A stretch of 64,000 nucleotides of DNA from an uncultured Aquimarina sp. Lineage in GTDB: Bacteria > Bacteroidota > Bacteroidia > Flavobacteriales > Flavobacteriaceae. Made by a program: the position numbers and the translations under genes. Shown piece by piece: positions 15,879 to 23,858 of this stretch; position 1 is the stretch's first letter, and each line of letters begins with the position of its first letter. The stretch lies in the NCBI GenBank assembly GCA_947489685.1, contig CANLEM010000003.1, forward strand, positions 620,001 through 684,000, given 5' to 3'. The notes beneath the pieces were generated by a model. It made no database searches, was not told the origin of the DNA, and worked only from the letters and a program-made list of their open reading frames with translations.

Positions 15879-16844
15879 ATGAAAAAGCTGTTCCCCCTAC
15901 TACTGCTTTTTTTATCGCAAGTGATCTGTTCGCAGACGTATACTGTACTTGATTCTGTGCAGCAAACTCCAATATCTTTTGCTACTATCTCTTTTGGTAA
16001 CGGAAACGGTACATTTGCCGATGCCGATGGTAATTTTAAATTTTCAAAGAAGTGGTATCCGGACATAGATACACTATATATCTCTGCTTTAGGTCATAAA
16101 GAACGTATAATTTCGACTAAATTGATTCCAAAAAACATAGCGCTCATTGAAGATGTTTCGGAATTAAAAGAGGTTATTATTACTGCCGAAAAGAAAAGAA
16201 GGTATAAGACCAAAAAAGTAGCCTCGGAGGTGCATAATGATTATTTTAAATGCTGGTTACCTACCGTAGAGTCCGAAATTGCCGTTTTTTTTAGAAAAAA
16301 CTCTCAAAAACCAACTAAAATTGCTGCTGTATATTTACCTATAAAAGTGGAGTCATCAAATCGAAACTCATCTAGAGGACAATCTTTTTCTACAGTATTC
16401 AAAATGCAATTTTACACCAATAATAAAGGCACTCCCGGAAAACGTTTGGCTTATGATGATATTATATTTACTGTTACAAATAATGATAAAACTAATTTTG
16501 AACTGAACGTTTCAGAATACAAAGTGTACATTCCAAAAGACGGTATATTTGTTTCTATACAAGTATTAGGGTACGCCGATCAAAAAGGTAAGCTTCAGCA
16601 AACCAAAAAATATCACGAGGTCGAAACCCGTAAAGGTATTGTTAAAGTATCTACTACTTTTAGGCCATTACTTCCTTTTACTAATAAAATTAATGAGTAC
16701 AGAACTTTTACGCGTAGAATATTTTACAAAAATAGAACTTGGCAACGCTTTGATCCCGAATACAGCGAAACCAACAACCTAATTAAAAATAACAATACCA
16801 ATTATGGTATGGGGTTAAAACTATATCTCTACGACGAAAAATAA
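15879..16844 (+). CDS. Exported protein with carboxypeptidase-like regulatory domain
   Basis: A 321-residue exported protein. Residues 1-19 are a signal peptide ending CSQ, and residues 20-90 form a CarboxypepD_reg-like beta-sandwich (VLDSVQQTPISFATISF, then ADADGNFKF and LYISALGHK), the module that usually heads TonB-dependent receptors. The rest (about 100-321) is a beta-rich region without a receptor barrel. The length excludes a TonB receptor. Proteins of this kind in Flavobacteriia are anchored in or near the outer membrane and have no assigned function. Its stop directly abuts the stop of the convergent SulP gene. Confidence 0.8.
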   Translation: MKKLFPLLLLFLSQVICSQTYTVLDSVQQTPISFATISFGNGNGTFADADGNFKFSKKWYPDIDTLYISALGHKERIISTKLIPKNIALIEDVSELKEVIITAEKKRRYKTKKVASEVHNDYFKCWLPTVESEIAVFFRKNSQKPTKIAAVYLPIKVESSNRNSSRGQSFSTVFKMQFYTNNKGTPGKRLAYDDIIFTVTNNDKTNFELNVSEYKVYIPKDGIFVSIQVLGYADQKGKLQQTKKYHEVETRKGIVKVSTTFRPLLPFTNKINEYRTFTRRIFYKNRTWQRFDPEYSETNNLIKNNNTNYGMGLKLYLYDEK

Positions 16845-18485
16845 TTAATCCAAAAAAGATCTTCGTTTCTCATTAAATTGAACCGCCACCTCATGCACTT
16901 TATCATGTAATTTGCGATTCTCTGCATGATTCACCGCATCTTCTATAGTAAGATAATAATGTTCTATTCCTAATTTGTCTGTAAATCCTGATCGTTTCAA
17001 GAAATCTCTTACAGGTCCAATAGTACCTACAATCAACAATTGCACTCCTAAACCTTCTAAATATTGACATATATCCTCTAACACATGTAATCCTGTACTA
17101 TCAATATCATGCATATTCGTATTATCAAGAATTAAAAACTTGGGTTTAGGGTTACGGTTCGTAACATATACTTGTATGGTATCTTTAAAATAACCGGCAT
17201 TTCCAAAATAGAGTTGATTATCAAACCGTATAATAAGATATTCTGAAGATTGAATAGCATCAGGAAATCTATTAATATTTCGATAATACGTGGTACCAGG
17301 TATATTTACCAATTCTGCAATGTGCGGACGCGAACTATAATACTGAAGAAAAACAAACGAAAGTATAACTCCTATAAATATTCCATTTTCTACACCGAAA
17401 ACCAAGGTCCCAATAAAAGTGATTATCATTACCACAAAGTCCCTTCTTCGAAGTTTAAATAAATATTTAGCTTCGCTAAAATTTATCAACCCAAATACCG
17501 AAACTAATATGATTGCAGCTAATACAGCTTTTGGTATGTAAAAAAAGAATGTAGTTAAAAACAATAACGACAACATCACCATTACAGCTGCAATGATCGA
17601 CGAAACTGTGGTCTTCCCTCCTGCTTCATCATTTATAGCCGATCGGCTATAGCTTCCAGAAGATGGTACCGCAAGAAAAAATGCTCCTACTACCTTAGCT
17701 ATTCCTAATGCAAATAATTCTTGATTGGGCTTTACGATATGATCTCTGTTTTTCATCTCCATAGATTTAGCTATTCCAATACTACCTACATAACCAATAA
17801 AAGTTACCGTAAGTACTGTTGGAATAAGTGCCATCATCGATTCATAACTCATCTCAGGAATACTAAAAGAAGGCAATCCCTTAGGAACGTTTTCTATTAC
17901 AGAAAGTCCCTTGCCATTAAGATCAAAAATGTAAGTAATAATAGTCGTAATAACCAGTACTGTAAGTGCTCCGGGAAAAGAACGCTTCCACTTTTTTAAC
18001 AGCATGATCACTATTATAGAGAACAAACACATCGCAAAAGTAATCCAATGTAAGTCCACCAGGTGCCTAATGGTATACTCAAGAGTTTGATGTGTATACT
18101 TAAAACTAGGAATAACCATCCCAAGACTTTCGCTAAGTTGTGAAATAATAATGATTATTGCGGCTGCCGAGATAAATCCGGATATCACAGGTTGCGAAAT
18201 AAGATTGACCAAAAAACCCATACGTAGCATGCTCATTGCAATTTGTAATATTCCAATTAAGAATCCTGCAAACATAACAAGGGTTATAAATTTTTCTGAA
18301 AAAGGATCTGCCAATTGACTCACCCCGCTCATTACCAAAATAGCTGTTACAGCCACTGGGCCTATACTTAGTTGTTTAGAGGTTCCAAATAGTGCATACA
18401 AAAATAAGGGCACCAAGCATGCATATAATCCATAAATAGGCGGTACACCCATAAGCAAAGCGTATGCTATGGCTTGCGGAATCAA
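16845..18485 (-). CDS. SulP-family inorganic anion transporter with STAS domain, start unresolved
   Basis: A SulP membrane transporter with about ten to twelve helices followed by a cytoplasmic STAS domain (about the last 110 residues, with IDSTGLHVLEDI). The listed 5' end at 18485 is a TTG that encodes the Leu of the conserved LIPQAIAYAL motif, so it cannot be the natural start. The same frame continues upstream to 18611, encoding 42 more residues with clear SulP character (KIIPFLQIF, then KADVVSGITVGVI). It is closed by TAA at 18612-18614. No ATG, GTG, TTG or CTG occurs in that extension. Start by ATT or ATA, a start-codon mutation or a sequence error are all possible. Substrate may be sulfate, bicarbonate or another anion. 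Confidence 0.88.
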   Translation of the reverse strand: MIPQAIAYALLMGVPPIYGLYACLVPLFLYALFGTSKQLSIGPVAVTAILVMSGVSQLADPFSEKFITLVMFAGFLIGILQIAMSMLRMGFLVNLISQPVISGFISAAAIIIIISQLSESLGMVIPSFKYTHQTLEYTIRHLVDLHWITFAMCLFSIIVIMLLKKWKRSFPGALTVLVITTIITYIFDLNGKGLSVIENVPKGLPSFSIPEMSYESMMALIPTVLTVTFIGYVGSIGIAKSMEMKNRDHIVKPNQELFALGIAKVVGAFFLAVPSSGSYSRSAINDEAGGKTTVSSIIAAVMVMLSLLFLTTFFFYIPKAVLAAIILVSVFGLINFSEAKYLFKLRRRDFVVMIITFIGTLVFGVENGIFIGVILSFVFLQYYSSRPHIAELVNIPGTTYYRNINRFPDAIQSSEYLIIRFDNQLYFGNAGYFKDTIQVYVTNRNPKPKFLILDNTNMHDIDSTGLHVLEDICQYLEGLGVQLLIVGTIGPVRDFLKRSGFTDKLGIEHYYLTIEDAVNHAENRKLHDKVHEVAVQFNEKRRSFLD

Positions 18486-18690
18486 AATTACTCCAACCGT
18501 AATTCCTGAGACTACGTCTGCTTTGAATACAGAAGAACTATACCCTCCTTCTTTAAAAATTTGTAAAAACGGAATTATTTTATGTAGTGTTTTAACTTTG
18601 TGTGATTTTAGTTACTTCTGTAAATCTACAACAGTTACTAATTTATGCCAAAAGAATTTCTAATAGATATATTCATCCCAATGATTTATC

Positions 18691-18698
18691 TATTTTTG
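18691..18698 (+). promoter_or_regulatory. Bacteroidota -7 box for the TauE gene
   Basis: TATTTTTG matches TAnnTTTG and lies 19 bp before the ATG at 18718. No clear TTTG -33 element is seen at standard spacing. Confidence 0.35.
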
Positions 18699-18717
18699 AC
18701 ACAAATCAAATAAGAAC

Positions 18718-19473
18718 ATGAATGAAACTACACTTCTATTTGTCTTAGCAATTGTTGGCTTTGTCGCAGGAGTTATTAATACTATTGCTGGTGGAGGTTC
18801 TTTATTAACTTTACCAATGCTCATTTTTATGGGATTACCCCCCGCAGTAGCAAATGGCACAAATAGAATCGGTATATTCATTCAAAGTATTACCTCGATA
18901 GCTGGATTTAAAAGCAAAGGGATAAAACCTACATCTTTTGGTTTGTATTTAGGTGTTTCTGCGCTTATCGGTTCTGTGATAGGTGCACAAATAGCCGTTG
19001 ATATTAAAGGCAATACCTTTAACAAAATCCTCGCCATTGTTATGATAATGGTGGTGGTGTTTATGGTTTTTAAACCTAAACTAAAAACCGAAGATCTTCT
19101 GGAAAGAATTAACAACACTCATCTTTGGAAATCTATATTGGTCTTTTTCTTTATTGGTATTTATGGGGGATTTATCCAGGCGGGAGTTGGGATATTTATC
19201 CTGCTTGCATTAACCTCGATAAATTACCTAAGTCTTGTAAAATCTAATGCTGTTAAGGTACTGGTTGTATTTATTTATACTATTGGTGCCCTAGCTGTAT
19301 TTATATATAACCAACAAATAGATTACTTGTATGGTTTTGTTCTTGCCTTAGGAAATGCAACTGGTGGTTGGATTGCCAGCAGATGGTCTGTAAAAAAAGG
19401 AGACGGTTTGGTTAAAATTTTCTTGGTTATAATGGTAACCGCAATGGCTATCAAACTATGGATCGATAATTAA
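18718..19473 (+). CDS. TauE/SafE-family sulfite or organosulfonate exporter
   Basis: A 251-residue inner-membrane protein with about eight helices in two halves. It has the family motif AGVINTIAGGGSLLTLP at residues 18-34 and its second-half equivalent GFIQAGVGIFILLAL near 140-154. TauE/SafE proteins are thought to move sulfite, sulfonates or related anions. The neighbouring SulP gene diverges from it, so both genes of this intergenic region are anion transporters. That is suggestive of shared sulfur-anion physiology but not proof. Confidence 0.88.
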   Translation: MNETTLLFVLAIVGFVAGVINTIAGGGSLLTLPMLIFMGLPPAVANGTNRIGIFIQSITSIAGFKSKGIKPTSFGLYLGVSALIGSVIGAQIAVDIKGNTFNKILAIVMIMVVVFMVFKPKLKTEDLLERINNTHLWKSILVFFFIGIYGGFIQAGVGIFILLALTSINYLSLVKSNAVKVLVVFIYTIGALAVFIYNQQIDYLYGFVLALGNATGGWIASRWSVKKGDGLVKIFLVIMVTAMAIKLWIDN

Positions 19474-19605
19474 TGATACAGTACGATAACAATCGCTTAT
19501 TAGCCTACCACGCTTTAAACTCTGATACATGCACATAAAACCGAAAGTACGTATAATGGATTATCCGTATCTTATGCTCACTAATAAACACAAAATCGTC
19601 ATATA

Positions 19606-20406
19606 ATGAAACTTAATTCCCCCTGTATTATACTGATTTGCGTTCTTATCATAAGTTGTAAATCTCAAAAAAAAGAAGATTCTGAAGATATTAATGAACC
19701 TATAGCTCCTCCTAAAGAAGAGGTTTTAGAAAAAAAGGAAAGTGATATTTTGATAGATCCCATTGGCCATGCTACTGCTATTTTGGAATGGCAGGATAAA
19801 ACTATTTATATAGATCCCTATGGCGGCAGCAAAGCTTTTGAAGGTAAAAAACCAGCGGATTTGGTTCTTATTACAGATATCCATGGAGATCATATGAATA
19901 TCGATACACTAGATAGTTTAAATCTTTCGAAAGCAGAGATTATCGTACCTCAGGCAGTAGCCGAAAAACTTCCCGCAAACTATACAGATCAGATTTTGAT
20001 TATAAATAATGGGGAAACAAAAGAAGTGCAGGGAATTTCTATTGAAGCGATCCCTATGTATAATCTTAGAGAAGAAGCACTTAAATTTCATGAAAAAGGC
20101 CGTGGTAATGGATACGTAATCACTCTTGGAAAAGAGCGGATATATTTCTCTGGAGATACCGAAGATATTTCTGAAATGAGGAAATTACAATATATCGACA
20201 AGGCTTTTGTGTGTATGAATTTACCATATACCATGACCGTAGAGAGAGCCGCCGATGCTGTTTTAGAATTTAAACCTAAGCAAGTATATCCCTATCATTA
20301 TCGAGGTACAGATGGCTTTAGTGATGTAGGTAAATTTAAGGATATGGTCCTTGCAAAAGATCCAAATATCGAAGTGGTACAATTGGATTGGTACCCTAAA
20401 AATTAA
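19606..20406 (+). CDS. Metallo-beta-lactamase-fold lipoprotein
   Basis: A 266-residue UlaG-like hydrolase. A lipoprotein signal ends with Cys18 (LIISCKSQ), followed by a Lys/Glu-rich linker, so the enzyme is anchored outside the cytoplasmic membrane. The metal-binding loop reads DIHGDHMNID, where the usual HxHxDH has Asp in place of the first His. Other fold features are FSGDTEDISE and the closing YPYHYRGTDG. A related cytoplasmic protein at 45887-46567 keeps the full THAHQDH motif. The missing ligand may mean a one-metal site, or may be normal for this subfamily. The substrate is unknown. Confidence 0.8.
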   Translation: MKLNSPCIILICVLIISCKSQKKEDSEDINEPIAPPKEEVLEKKESDILIDPIGHATAILEWQDKTIYIDPYGGSKAFEGKKPADLVLITDIHGDHMNIDTLDSLNLSKAEIIVPQAVAEKLPANYTDQILIINNGETKEVQGISIEAIPMYNLREEALKFHEKGRGNGYVITLGKERIYFSGDTEDISEMRKLQYIDKAFVCMNLPYTMTVERAADAVLEFKPKQVYPYHYRGTDGFSDVGKFKDMVLAKDPNIEVVQLDWYPKN

Positions 20407-20442
20407 TATCCCTATAACAAAATTTAATTATTTTACTGATAA

Positions 20443-20472
20443 AAAAAGACCTAAAAACAACTAGGTCTTTTT
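20443..20472. terminator. Bidirectional terminator
   Basis: AAAAAGACCTA (20443-20453) and TAGGTCTTTTT (20462-20472) form an 11-bp stem with an 8-nt loop, with A and T runs on both flanks. It lies between the convergent hydrolase and DUF1330 genes. Confidence 0.8.
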
Positions 20473-20509
20473 ATTGCATATTTATAAACTGAAAAAAAGT
20501 TTTTAATAA

Positions 20510-20809
20510 TTAAGCCAAATCATCTGTTGCCTCTATCAAATAATGACGACTTGTGGAGCCATCTGTTCTTGCATTTAAATGAGGTACGTAATCAGGGTCT
20601 TTCATCAAGTCTAAAGCCGCTTTTTTAGAAGGCCATTCTAGGATAATTCTTAAGGCAGCAGGAGCATCTACTCCTTCGATTTGCTCGTGAGATGCTGTTC
20701 TTGCAAGATACTTACCTCCATGTTTTTTTACGATTTTTCCTGTTTCTGCAATATATGCAGGTACCCAGGTGTCTGTTGTTGGAGTTACATCTAATACCGA
20801 ATAATACAT
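20510..20809 (-). CDS. DUF1330 domain protein
   Basis: A 99-residue soluble protein of the DUF1330 family, a ferredoxin-like dimeric alpha/beta barrel fold. Visible family features are the N-terminal beta strand MYYSVLDVTPT, the central GGKYLARTASHEQIEG and the later LRIILEWPSKKAAL. Function is not established for the family. It begins 10 bp after the nitroreductase stop and is almost certainly co-transcribed with it, so it may share control by the divergent HxlR regulator. Confidence 0.85.
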   Translation of the reverse strand: MYYSVLDVTPTTDTWVPAYIAETGKIVKKHGGKYLARTASHEQIEGVDAPAALRIILEWPSKKAALDLMKDPDYVPHLNARTDGSTSRHYLIEATDDLA

Positions 20810-20819
20810 AATTTTATTT

Positions 20820-21482
20820 TTATTTAATTATTGTTATAATTTCTTCTTGCGGTAATCTAGATTTAGGTGTATTATCTGTTGCATTAAAATCAGATGATTC
20901 TCTATACCCTGTAGCTACAGCCGCAACAGATGTAAAACCTTTTTCTCTTAAGTTAAATTCTTGATCTAGTGCTTTTGCATCTATTCCTTCCATAGGTAGA
21001 GCGTCAATACCAATAGAGGCAACTCCTAATAAAAAATTACCAATGTTCAGATAGACTTGTTTTTCCATCCAATGCTGAAAATCTTTTACGTCATACCGAT
21101 GAATGTCTGCAAAGACATTACGGGCATTATACACACCTTGTTTGATTTCTTTATTTGGATACCTGCCATCTCTATCTTCTTGCTCCAACAAGTGCCCCAT
21201 GTACTCTTCATCGGCACTTGTTCTTACACAAAAGAGAATGACATGTGAAGCATTCATGATTTTAGGTTCATTAAATTGAAAAAAACCCTGCGTTCCTTTT
21301 GTCATCCGTTTTTTTCCTTCTTCGGTATTCGCAATAATGAAATGCCAGGGTTGAATATTCGTACTTGACGGACTCATTCTTAAGAGCTCTTTTAGTTGGT
21401 TAAAGTCCTTTTCTGATATTTTTTTTTCTGGATCAAAGTTCTTAGTAGAATATCTCCAGTTGAGTATATTTATTAAATTCAT
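20820..21482 (-). CDS. NfsB-like NAD(P)H nitroreductase
   Basis: A 220-residue FMN-dependent nitroreductase of the oxygen-insensitive NfsB type. FMN-binding features include the N-terminal RYSTKNFDP (residues 10-18) and SPSSTNIQPWHF near 37-48, with a late glycine-rich segment near GATS-like residues FTSVAAVATGYRE. Such enzymes reduce quinones, nitro compounds or other electrophiles using NAD(P)H. It diverges from an HxlR regulator, a common pairing for electrophile or quinone-responsive control, and is followed by a DUF1330 gene in the same unit. Confidence 0.9.
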   Translation of the reverse strand: MNLINILNWRYSTKNFDPEKKISEKDFNQLKELLRMSPSSTNIQPWHFIIANTEEGKKRMTKGTQGFFQFNEPKIMNASHVILFCVRTSADEEYMGHLLEQEDRDGRYPNKEIKQGVYNARNVFADIHRYDVKDFQHWMEKQVYLNIGNFLLGVASIGIDALPMEGIDAKALDQEFNLREKGFTSVAAVATGYRESSDFNATDNTPKSRLPQEEIITIIK

Positions 21483-21501
21483 TTTACTATAAATTTTATA
21501 G

Positions 21502-21535
21502 TTGCAAAACTAAGTATAGTAGATTACCTTTGCAA
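21502..21535. promoter_or_regulatory. Overlapping divergent promoters and candidate HxlR operator
   Basis: TTGCAAA (21502-21508) and TTTGCAA (21529-21535) are inverted repeats 20 bp apart. On the plus strand TTG (21502-21504), 20 bp and TACCTTTG (21525-21532) form a promoter toward the HxlR gene. On the minus strand TTGC (21535-21532), 19 bp and TAGTTTTG (21512-21505) form one toward the nitroreductase. Between them lies ACTA-N4-TAGT (21509-21520). One dimer bound here would cover both promoters. Confidence 0.6.
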
Positions 21536-21584
21536 TAACGGTCAAAAAGGATAGTATACATTTATAAGCAAAAAGGAAGTAAAA

Positions 21585-21920
21585 ATGCTCGAATACAAAG
21601 GAACTAAATACCCATGTTGTGCAAGTTTAACAATGGGAATTATTGGAGGTAAATGGAAAACTGTGATACTTTTTCATTTGATGGATAAAAAATTAAGGTA
21701 TAATGAATTAAGAAAATCAATGCCCACGGTTACAGAAAGGACATTGAGTTTGCAACTAAAGGCGTTAGAACAAGATGGACTTGTTTCAAGGAAAGTGTAT
21801 CATAAAAAGCCACCGCTTAAAGTAGAGTATACGTTAACTGACTTCGGAAAAACATTAATTCCGATAATTCAGTCTATTGCTGATTGGGGAGATTATGTAG
21901 TAGAAAATTATTCCAAATAG
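21585..21920 (+). CDS. HxlR-family transcriptional regulator
   Basis: A 111-residue winged helix-turn-helix protein. The N-terminal CCASLTMGIIGGKWKTVILFHL is diagnostic of the HxlR family, including a conserved Cys near residue 10-11 that in YodB-type members senses quinones or other electrophiles. The wing and recognition helix follow (MPTVTERTLSLQLKALEQDGL). Divergent placement from a nitroreductase, with overlapping promoters between, suggests that it represses the nitroreductase operon and itself. The inducer is not known. Confidence 0.92.
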   Translation: MLEYKGTKYPCCASLTMGIIGGKWKTVILFHLMDKKLRYNELRKSMPTVTERTLSLQLKALEQDGLVSRKVYHKKPPLKVEYTLTDFGKTLIPIIQSIADWGDYVVENYSK

Positions 21921-22052
21921 TGGGTTACCAAATTTTTAACACCAATTACATATTTACCTAATCCAATTTCTTTGCAAGGCATCTATTAAACTGAAAAAGA
22001 GTTTAAATATGTAAATTGCCTCGATTTCATAAAAGAAAACATTCGAACCCTC

Positions 22053-22655
22053 ATGGAAAGTAATATCAAACCAATTATTTACAGGCACTTTAAACTGTAT
22101 AAACCGTATGGATACTTAAGCCAATTTGTAAATAATGGTCAAAAGAAAAATAGTAAGAAACTACTAGGAGAGTTATATGATTTTCCCGAAGGAACTATGT
22201 CAATCGGCAGACTAGATGAAAAATCTGAAGGGTTATTATTACTAACGACTGATGGCAAAACAAGTAATCATATCTGTAGTGGTAAGATAGAGAAAGAATA
22301 TTATGCTCAATTAAATGGAGAAATAACAAATGAGGCCATTCAAAAATTATCTGAAGGTGTAGAAATTGGTTTTGAAGGAAAGAAATATATCACTAAACCG
22401 TCCCAAGCAAAAGTAATTAATCCGGCACCAGAATTTCCTGTGAGATCAAAAAAGATTAGAGATGACAGGCATGGGCCTACAAGCTGGGTATCTATTACCT
22501 TAACAGAAGGAAAATTTAGACAAGTAAGAAAAATGACTTCGGCGGTAGGGTATCCTACATTGCGGTTGGTTCGTGTTAGAGTTGGTAATATCCATCTTAA
22601 TGCTATGCAAGTGGGTGAAGTAAAAGAGTTAGAAGATATATTTTCTATAGTATAG
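22053..22655 (+). CDS. rluE: 23S rRNA pseudouridine synthase, RluE/RsuA family
   Basis: A 200-residue RNA-modifying enzyme. The catalytic motif is IGRLDEKSEGLLLLTTDGK near residues 49-67, with the Asp as catalytic residue. The family's KPxG element appears as LYKPYGYLSQF near the start and the C-terminal signature is GKFRQVRKMTSAVGYPTLRLVRVRVG. There is no S4 domain, so the protein is of the short RluE class that modifies 23S rRNA (U2457 in E. coli). The site here is inferred from the family. Confidence 0.88.
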   Translation: MESNIKPIIYRHFKLYKPYGYLSQFVNNGQKKNSKKLLGELYDFPEGTMSIGRLDEKSEGLLLLTTDGKTSNHICSGKIEKEYYAQLNGEITNEAIQKLSEGVEIGFEGKKYITKPSQAKVINPAPEFPVRSKKIRDDRHGPTSWVSITLTEGKFRQVRKMTSAVGYPTLRLVRVRVGNIHLNAMQVGEVKELEDIFSIV

Positions 22656-22661
22656 TTTAAT

Positions 22662-22701
22662 AAAAAACCACCTTACATATGACCCTGTAAGGTGGTTTTT
22701 T
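22662..22701. terminator. Bidirectional terminator
   Basis: A 16-bp perfect stem pairs 22662-22677 (AAAAAACCACCTTACA) with 22686-22701, closed by an 8-nt loop. A and T tracts at both ends suit termination of rluE on the plus strand and the repeat protein on the minus strand. Confidence 0.88.
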
Positions 22702-22721
22702 ATTAAATTTCAGATTCTATT

Positions 22722-23273
22722 TTAATTATTTCTTTTAATTCTTTTTTTGTTTTTAGAAACTTTTCTACCTGCTTTTTTAGCTTGCTTAGCATTACCATTT
22801 ACAATCTTGCTACTTCTATTTCCGTTAGAGCGTTTAACCGCAGAAGCTCTTTTTTTCGTCCCATCTGCTTTTTTAACTCCAACTGATCTTTTCTTTGTTC
22901 CGTCTGGTTTATTTACTCCCCCTGCTCTATACTTATCTCCATCTGCCTGCTGTACTCCTACTCCTCTTTTTTGGGTTCCGTCGGCCTTATTTGCCTGCAC
23001 TGCTCTTTTCTTGGTTCCATCTGCTTTATTTACTCCGGCAGCTCTATATGTATCACCATCAGCCTGATTAGCTTTTACAGCTTTCTTTACATTACCCTCG
23101 CTATCTTTTTTGGTAGCCTGTACTTTCTTGTTTCCCTCTGCATCCTCAGATCGTACCAATCTAACTTTTTCTCCATCTTTATTAGTTCCAACCTTCACTG
23201 TTCTCTCTTGGGCATATCCTAGACCAGTCATTGCGCATACAAGTGCCAGACAAACTATTTTATTCATTTTCAT
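22722..23273 (-). CDS. Secreted basic protein made of 13-residue tandem repeats
   Basis: A 183-residue protein with a signal peptide (about 1-21, ending GYAQ). From residue 32 it consists of nine consecutive 13-residue units, starting at 32, 45, 58, 71, 84, 97, 110, 123 and 136. The later units follow ADGTKKRAVxANK or ADGDxYRAxGVNK; the first three have diverged to KDG, AEG and SEG. A partial tenth unit and a Lys/Arg/Asn-rich tail (KNKKRIKRNN) follow. The protein is extremely basic with no hydrophobic core outside the signal. An ATG at 23267 could also start it. No family is recognised; binding to polyanions such as DNA, polysaccharide or lipopolysaccharide is one guess. Confidence 0.8.
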   Translation of the reverse strand: MKMNKIVCLALVCAMTGLGYAQERTVKVGTNKDGEKVRLVRSEDAEGNKKVQATKKDSEGNVKKAVKANQADGDTYRAAGVNKADGTKKRAVQANKADGTQKRGVGVQQADGDKYRAGGVNKPDGTKKRSVGVKKADGTKKRASAVKRSNGNRSSKIVNGNAKQAKKAGRKVSKNKKRIKRNN

Positions 23274-23372
23274 AATTCAGTTTTTTAAGTTACTACACCT
23301 TTAAGACTAAGCGAAATAAAAAAGGTTTAAATAAAAGTATAAAAAATTATACCCAAAGCAAAGTAAGAGGTA

Positions 23373-23852
23373 TTAGAACAATAACAAAATTTCGTCTCTT
23401 AACCTGTTTAATTGAGATCTAAGAATTCTTTGTTCTACAGTAAACGAAAGTGTGATTTTTGAAAATGATTTTGTAAAAAATTGAACACTAATAAAAGCTT
23501 TTGGGTCTTTTGAGTTTGAAAACCAATTTTTGGCAAAATTTTTATCATGCTCATTATCTTCAAACTCGTATGTATCTTCTTTAATAACACCTGCAACTGC
23601 CCTAGCCTTTGGATCATAAGGAATTATAGGTAAGTCCAATTGCTCTATTAGTTCTTTTACTTTACGATTAAGCAAAGGCAGAACTTGCTCTAATTGTTGT
23701 TGAAACGGTTTGTCGGCTTCTTTAAAATAATCAGAAATATAATTTGGATTTTCTTCTACATCCGGAGGCATAGCAACACTAACGGTCATACCGGAAGAAA
23801 AGAAAACCTGAAAGTAATCAGATATAGCTCCTGCTCCAGCTTCTCCACTCAT
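23373..23852 (-). CDS. Hypothetical protein, 159 aa
   Basis: A soluble protein with no signal peptide or membrane helix. The N-terminal third has a small-residue start and the hydrophobic run FFSSGMTVSVAM. A helical, Gln/Leu/Glu-rich middle follows (QQQLEQVLPLLNRKVKELIEQL, split over residues about 50-75). The C-terminal half is beta-rich with ISVQFFTKSF. It ends with a coiled-coil-like RILRSQLNRLRDEI. No family is recognised. It begins 6 bp after the stop of the CAT-fold acetyltransferase gene and is probably co-transcribed with it. Confidence 0.7.
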   Translation of the reverse strand: MSGEAGAGAISDYFQVFFSSGMTVSVAMPPDVEENPNYISDYFKEADKPFQQQLEQVLPLLNRKVKELIEQLDLPIIPYDPKARAVAGVIKEDTYEFEDNEHDKNFAKNWFSNSKDPKAFISVQFFTKSFSKITLSFTVEQRILRSQLNRLRDEILLLF

Positions 23853-23858
23853 AGCATA

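Noticed and set aside
22747..23222. Open frames on the plus strand opposite the repeat protein, up to 106 residues long
   Set aside because: They mirror the 13-residue repeats in antisense (periodic FVPSA-type runs) and have no signal or independent support.
23435..23617. A 60-residue minus-strand frame inside the 159-aa gene
   Set aside because: A shadow frame of the larger gene.
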